A stretch of DNA of 64,000 bases from Tubulanus polymorphus (Eukaryota; Nemertea; Palaeonemertea; Tubulaniformes; Tubulanidae), in contig NC_134026.1 of the NCBI RefSeq assembly GCF_964204645.1, positions 8,133,450 through 8,197,449 of the forward strand, given 5' to 3'. The notes under the pieces are model-generated. The model saw only the letters and a list, made by a program, of their open reading frames with translations, did not search any database and was not told the DNA's origin. The first letter of the stretch is position 1; each line of letters opens with the position of its first letter. Positions 58,599 through 64,000 of this stretch are shown piece after piece. The position numbers and the translations under genes were made by a program.

Positions 58599-61233
58599 TC
58601 ACGATTTATAATCCTTGTTCAGAGTTTCCTTAATCTTTTTCATCATATTCGGTAGTAATCCCGCGTGGGAATCGGCGCATTTCAAAACGCACGCTTCCAT
58701 TTCTTTCCGGAGTTTCGAAGAGTCCACGTCGCTCGTGTTCGGCCCTAGTTTATCGCGGATCCGGTCCTGACAGTCCATGGCACATCTTTGTAAACGATTC
58801 TGAAATAGAAAGATCGAAGCACAAATTCAATCAAAAAGAACCACAACTAAACGGACAAACTTTGGTTATTGTGATTATCTACTAGAGTTAACCTTGCCGA
58901 ACTAGGACAGAACAACGAAATCATTCAGGCCTCGAAATTAACAATGGCACCAGGGGCATTTGCTGCTGGTTGTAGCCTAAAACTATTGCTGTGGGTTTGT
59001 CTCCTTACCCACGGCACTGACTGCCGTGGGTTTATACATAGTTATAACTACAAGTGCTTTGATCATGATCCGTCACTCAATCATTTGTTACATTGTTTAG
59101 AAACAGGAGAGGCAATGGCAGTTCTATTCATAGCTGCCTGTATACGACGCACAGTGCTTGAGTACTTACAGCCTATTCATTCTAGGCCTAATAGTAACAC
59201 AGGAACACTGGAAAAGAAATGCTGTAGGTCAGATTTGCCCAAATTCGAGGCCTGTTATTTCTCTGACTTCCTAAGGCAATTTCCTATCCTTAACTTGGCC
59301 TTTCAATTACCTCGGACCAGTATTGCCGGTCCCAGTTAAACAAGGTTCACAGCATTTTTTGACAGAAGACAAACCAAATGTAAGGTAGTTCGAAAATAGC
59401 GAACCTCATGAGTGAGCATAATCACTGTATATAGTTCAGACCTGTAGTTTATCTATTATTTGATCAGACTTATTTTTCTGCCATATTCCACTACATTATA
59501 TTCTAAGATATTTTTTGTTGTTATCTTAATGCTAAGGTATGAACCCCTGAGATTAAGGAAACTATCGCGGAAAAACAAGTCTCATCAATCAATTCAATTA
59601 ATTGACTTTAGTTCCAAGATAGCGGACAGTGCTAAACTTAAGATCAAACTATAGTTAGCCTAGACTAAACTAACACTTTGACGTAAGGCCAAAAAGATGC
59701 CTTGTTTCTCATCACACTTTTGTTTTGTACCATGACGAGGGCGGGCAGTTTTTATCTTTATGAACGGGTATTTTTTTTTTATAAGGTAGAAATAAAAATT
59801 GTTTGAATTTTTTTTTGAGATGCGGGAGGTGTCTTTTTATCTTAATTATAACAATAAAAATATCCCTCGACATATTCTCTTCAGATGCGAGATGTAGTTT
59901 TTTTATTTTTAGCACCACATTAGCACGAAAAATGAAAGAGAAATCGCTCCGAAATGAGAATCACGCCAGAAATCAAACCGGGAGGTAGCTCCACAGCGAC
60001 CTTGGCGTTAGACATAGGCTTACGGTAACCGACTCTGACGTTGATATGGGCTCGAGTCACCAGTGGTGCCGATGAAATTTATACGATCAACTTTTCTCAA
60101 TATGTTCATAGAGAAATAAAATGATAAAATAATGACGATATGCTTTTTATATCAATGCGGGTGGGCGGATTTCAATTTTCATAAAAAACACATTTATTTT
60201 CGAGCTATGATGCGGGAGGGCGGACTTTATTTTTTATCGCTAATTTGCCAATGATTTTTCCCATGAGGGCGGGATTTGAAAATCATGAGAAACCAGGCAT
60301 CTTTTTTTTTGGCCTAACAACCTGTTCCAACCTGAAAATTTTCCATTTCACCCTGGATATATTGTTGGGCCGATTGCACTGGTCGCGAACACTGCTCCAA
60401 ACATCGCTGAACGTCTTCCATGCTGTAATAATTGTCCTCGCAACATTTCGTACTACATCTGTACATAGACGCCTGAAAGTAAAACAAATTAGAAAGCGGA
60501 TTTATGACTGGAATAGGTTATATTTCATAAATGGATACACATAGATATAGGTCTAAGAAATAAAACAAAGTAAATGATAATAATTAGGGTCAGGTTTTGT
60601 TCTATTTAAGGTTAGGATAAGGGCTAATAATGGTAAAGAATTAAAACATTCAATGCAACTCGCCTCAGCTATATAGCAGAAAAATGCAGCGCTTGTAGTA
60701 TGCAGCTGGTCAGGGCTCAAATAACCTGCTTGCCTTGTGCTTTCCACTCTTATTCTTTTTCCCTTTTTAGTTTTGGCCTTGATTTGAAAAAGTTGCACAC
60801 TTAACTGCACATGCGCGATGTCCAACCTACTGTCTGTCACACCTGCTCTCCGTGCGACGTTTTGGTCCGTAATTTGGTCAATAAACAGTTTATCTACCTT
60901 TATTACGCATCAATTTGTTCAGTGAGGACTTTGCATTCAGAAATAAACAACAAGTTTTACTGAAATTGTTTTTGTTTTCATTTAGACGTGAATATCTGGC
61001 TAAATATGTGTATGTACGTCAGACAAAACTGGACCGAGCCAAATATCCACTTCCAACAAATAATTCACCTTCTGGAGTGACCACAGAAGCAATAAACTTG
61101 TGAATTGAATTGGCAAGGTGCCGTGGTGTGGTGCGGTCGGGGTACAAACCTGCATCTTTCGTAAATGTGTCTTGTCCAATTCGTTCAACGTCTCTGTGAC
61201 TGCCGTTTGAACTCGGTTTTGTGCTTGATCCAT
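58599..61233 (-). CDS. FAM136A: FAM136A orthologue (twin CX3C mitochondrial protein)
   Basis: Three minus-strand exons: 61233-61150, 60472-60332 and 58799-58599; all phase 0; 141 aa (human 138). Exon 1: MDQAQNRVQTAVTETLNELDKTHLRKMQ. Exon 2: CSTKCC, then CLEQC with PVQSAQQYIQGEMENFQ. Exon 3: RLQRCAMDCQD, ACVLKCADSH, PNMMKKIKETLNKDYKS. Four CX3C motifs in the family arrangement mark an intermembrane-space protein folded by disulphide relay; the biochemical role is not established. The long intron 2 holds a 0.6-kb MITE and a chance 131-codon frame. A Mutator-like transposon lies 120 bases upstream of the start codon, within or next to the promoter/5' UTR. Confidence 0.95.
59687..60314. mobile_element. 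MITE, 0.63 kb, PIF/Harbinger-like, in FAM136A intron 2
   Basis: Inverted ends GGCCAAAAAGATGCC..TTGTTTCTCAT and GGCCAAAAAAAAAGATGCC..TGGTTTCTCAT, with TAA on both flanks. The interior repeats a module like GATGCGGGAGGGCGGA followed by a T-rich stretch (59732, 59820, 60155, 60210, 60262). Same family as 19.1-19.7 kb and the short copy at 0.9 kb. Confidence 0.8.
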
Positions 61234-61803
61234 TTTGGGAGTCGATCTAATCGAGTCTAGGTCAGTAAAAGTGAAAAACCAGGGTAAATTGCAGTAAAAA
61301 GCGTGACCCGGAAACTTAGAGTAAAACTCTTTAGTCGTCGATGTAATTTTCAGGGGTAGGGTATGAAAGCCGGCCGCGGCCGCTGGTATGAAATGCAGTC
61401 GCGGCCCCGGCCGCGGCCGCACAAATTGCGGCCGCTGGAATATCTCAATCGGAGGTCTTTATTTTGTAATAACATCCTGTGGTCTTTTTTTGTAATTGCG
61501 TCCGCTGTCAATTGTGCCAAATCACAAAGAGAAGTCAATTAAAAACTCAACTATTTAATGAAAAGATATGCGCTTTATTTAATACCTGATTAAATTCAAA
61601 ATTTTTTATTTAATACATTATACATCTAACACACTATCATTCAATAAGGTAATATATTGTTCTTAAGGCTTTAGCCCACACAGAAAGCTACTTTTCTCGC
61701 TGAAAATATTGTAGAATTTATTGTTTGTGTTTTCTCCCCTTTAACCTCTATATAGCATATCACTGCTTTCCGCTTTATCTAATACATACTGATATTCAAA
61801 AGT

Positions 61804-62067
61804 TTACTTAAAATTAGAGTTAGACATCTGGTGCTCCACAGCACACTGCACATCGATTTTCTTTCCCCGAGCTACATTCCCATTAATCTTCTGGCATTCG
61901 AAATGCAGCCAACGCATACAAAAATCACATTGAATCCATTTAACGTCCTTTTTTGTTGGTTCACTGCAAAATGACATTTCACAAATTTTGTTGCAGTTGC
62001 GCGAGCTGTAATGCAATATACGGTTCGAAACGTATGATCTGAAGATATCACAATGTTGCTGGCGCAT
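61804..62067 (-). pseudogene. PHD-like zinc-finger fragment inside the Mutator-like element
   Basis: 87 codons. The pattern C-x4-C then IQCDFC and WLHFEC resembles the N-terminal part of a PHD finger. The last Cys pair is only partly recognisable (CAVEH). Probably the remains of a transposon-encoded or captured gene; the short length and lack of splice partners suggest it is broken. Confidence 0.5.
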
Positions 62068-62984
62068 AATTTTTGGAGTTACGGCGTTTGCAATTGCCTC
62101 AGCATTCTGAAAAATAAAAGAGTAAATTGCTGTAAACTTGTGTCTACTGTAATCGATTTTGAAAAAATCCTCAATTTAATAAAAATGCAAAACCTTATCT
62201 TTAATACCCTAAAATCCCCTGCTTTTGGTTCAACAGGTGGCGTCGAAATGAGAAAACTGTTCCGTTCTTCATTTAAGGCACTTTCTGAAATTCATACAAA
62301 TAAATTAAAGATTAAAGCATAGAACGATAATACTTGCTGGTTTAAGGATGTTCGTGGTTACTCTTCCATGCGCCACGTGTTGCTTTCGTAACGCTGCTGA
62401 ATAAGGACAATATTGCAGGCCTGTGCCGAGCCTTTTTGAGCGGCAGTTCTATTTAAAAAGGGCACCTTTTCACCGTATATATATGAAGTGCATATATCAA
62501 TATGTAGTGCCCGGGTACCTGAATAAATCATTTGAGAAGAAATTACTTTTCATTTTCCAAAAGCATGAAAATTGAATCCAAATTTCGAAAAATCTTGACA
62601 ATTTTTTGGCGCTAACTTTTTTTGAAGGGCACTACTTTTAGGGAATTTTTTGGGAGTTCGTTCGCTGGCCCCGAACGCCCGTCCCCTTCGGCACGGCTTG
62701 AGGTGATGGAATTCCGAACTAGTTAAATATGTAATATGTAAATAATTAATTTTGGAAATTTAAACCAGGGACATTGGGACTTCTAATAAGCCTTAAAATC
62801 TTGTTACTAATCACCACGCCTAATTGTGATGTACCGCTATGCAACCTAAAGGTTCTGCCTAGGTTGCAAACCATTACTTCACAATTAGGGGTGGTGATTA
62901 GGCGTTGCATAGTTTACATTTCAATCGAAAATCCGTGGGTATCATGATGAATCAATTGCAGATCACAATATCCGTGATAAAACG

Positions 62985-63195
62985 ATACGAGTAAAATCCC
63001 ATCCCACAATGAATGAATTTAGTGATAAAATGTTTATTAAAACATATAAGAAATATTTCGAAGAAGGGTGGTAGAAACCACCCTTCTTCAGTCTAAAATG
63101 ACTGAAGAAGAGTGGTAGTAACCACCAAATATTTCTTATATGTTTCAATAAACATTTTATCACTTAATTCATTCATTGTGGGATTTTACTCGTAT
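62985..63195. mobile_element. Foldback element nested in the Mutator-like transposon
   Basis: Arms of about 100 bp start ATACGAGTAAAATCCCA and enclose smaller palindromes (GAAGAAGGGTGGTAG / CCACCCTTCTTC). Nearly complete complementarity indicates a long hairpin. Confidence 0.8.
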
Positions 63196-63462
63196 AGTTT
63201 ACATTTCAATTCAATCAACACAAATCTTTTGTTTTTGAAATATATATAGATAAGTTTATTCATGCAATAATGAGAATAAGTACTAACGGTAATCTTACAA
63301 AATAAAAAAAGGCAATAACAACGTCATTACAAAATAAAGACCTCCGATTGAGATATTCCAGCGGCCGCAATTTGTGCGGCCGCGGCCGGGGCCGCGACTG
63401 TATTTCATACCAGCGGCCGCGGCCGCGACCGCGGCCGGCTTTCATACCCTACCATTTTCAGG

Positions 63463-64000
63463 AACGAATCAGGGTAGACTGGTTGCCGGTCTCTACCTCA
63501 CTTAAGACCTATTTGCGTGCGATCGGTCTGTATAAATCGTTTCGTGGCGTTTTTTACCAAACTGATCCTTTGTAAATCGATTTTTAAATGATGAAAAAAG
63601 AAAAATTGAATTGGCTCATTTTATAGATCGGGCTCAAGACCCTGAGATCACAGCTGGTCGGCACCTCACTAGGAGATGGCAGGTCCAATTTACTAAAATG
63701 AAAATCATTGCGAATCCCTGACTGAACTGGCGTAAACTAAGGTAATGGTAGAATGTCTAATATTATTGCGGCATGTCCGCTTCATACATATTCCGAAAAG
63801 GACATATATATTCTGACAATGATAATGATGATAATTCAGTATAACTCGGACTTTTCAATCCGGCAATTTCATTTAATTCGGATGTCCATTTAACCTGGAA
63901 CCACGTAAACTATCTGAAATCTTGGCAGTTCCTATAGTCATTCAATTAAGTAAGTCCAATGAGTAAGAATTCCTAGTATAACCATTCATGTTTTAACTTA
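63463..64000. other. Right-end flank, no gene seen
   Basis: Continues the sequence that stood 5' of FAM136A before the transposon inserted. The right part has AATTCGGATGTCC-like text reminiscent of MITE ends, but no pair could be closed in the window. Confidence 0.3.

Larger units (their letters stand above)
61355..63453. mobile_element. Mutator-like DNA transposon, 2.1 kb, degenerate, GC-rich terminal inverted repeats
   Basis: Inverted ends of about 115-130 bp start GGTAGGGTATGAAAGCCGGC and consist of GGCCGCGGCCGC runs followed by CTCAATCGGAGGTCTTTATT. A perfect 9-bp target duplication ATTTTCAGG flanks it (61346-61354 and 63454-63462), as for Mutator-type elements. Inside, the minus frame 62067-61804 encodes a PHD-like Cys/His cluster (CEMSFCSEPT, WIQCDFCMRWLHFEC). 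No transposase frame is left. Two nested inverted repeats lie at 62807-62901 and 62985-63195. Sharp duplications suggest a young insertion. Confidence 0.85.

Noticed and set aside
58944-59339. 131-codon plus-strand frame with a signal-peptide-like start
   Set aside because: Lies in FAM136A intron 2 antisense, no family features, ends within repeat-rich intron; likely chance.

Overview
The window is animal nuclear DNA. It has split genes with GT-AG introns, AATAAA poly(A) signals, many short inverted-repeat transposons, simple repeats and no bacterial-style operons. The mix of genes (PAGR1, RWDD4, HGH1, LRRC42 and FAM136A orthologues, a lineage-specific GPCR cluster, a CARF/SWIM protein, a Penelope-like element) fits a marine invertebrate, most likely a lophotrochozoan such as a mollusc, annelid or brachiopod. 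The phylum is an inference. All exon models were read by eye from splice sites and checked for reading phase; none has transcript support.

Layout. 0.1-1.6 kb: PAGR1 (minus). 2.5-7.1 kb: a CARF-like protein with a transposase-derived core and a SWIM finger (plus). 9.0-11.9 kb: two near-identical rhodopsin-family receptors (minus), each preceded by a 19-bp minisatellite; a third copy lies at 39.8-40.8 kb. 14.8-16.1 kb: RWDD4 (plus), tail to tail with HGH1 (minus, 16.3-18.0 kb). 18-26 kb: gene-poor and repeat-rich. 26.0-32.3 kb: one uninterrupted minus-strand frame of 2,094 codons encoding an acidic protein studded with basic Phe/Gly/Lys motifs and ending in an unrecognised globular domain. 32.3-39.4 kb: repeats, a degraded Penelope-like retroelement with inverted terminal repeats carrying hammerhead-like motifs, and scattered possible exons. 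39.4-39.6 kb: terminal exon of an unidentified plus-strand gene. 41.4-53.9 kb: an 18-exon plus-strand gene whose phases all agree and which joins a GNAT acetyltransferase domain to a C-terminal PARP-type ADP-ribosyltransferase domain. 55.7-57.5 kb: LRRC42 (minus). 58.6-61.2 kb: FAM136A (minus). 61.36-63.45 kb: a Mutator-like transposon with a perfect 9-bp target duplication.

The genes are mostly independent housekeeping loci: chromatin (PAGR1), translation-factor folding (HGH1) and mitochondrial intermembrane space (FAM136A). The strongest candidate for something new is the GNAT-coiled coil-PARP protein, whose ART triad reads Cys-His-Glu instead of His-Tyr-Glu. Next come the 2,094-residue polybasic protein and the hammerhead-bearing Penelope element. 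Introns and intergenic DNA hold at least five small inverted-repeat transposon families, several with clear target duplications.
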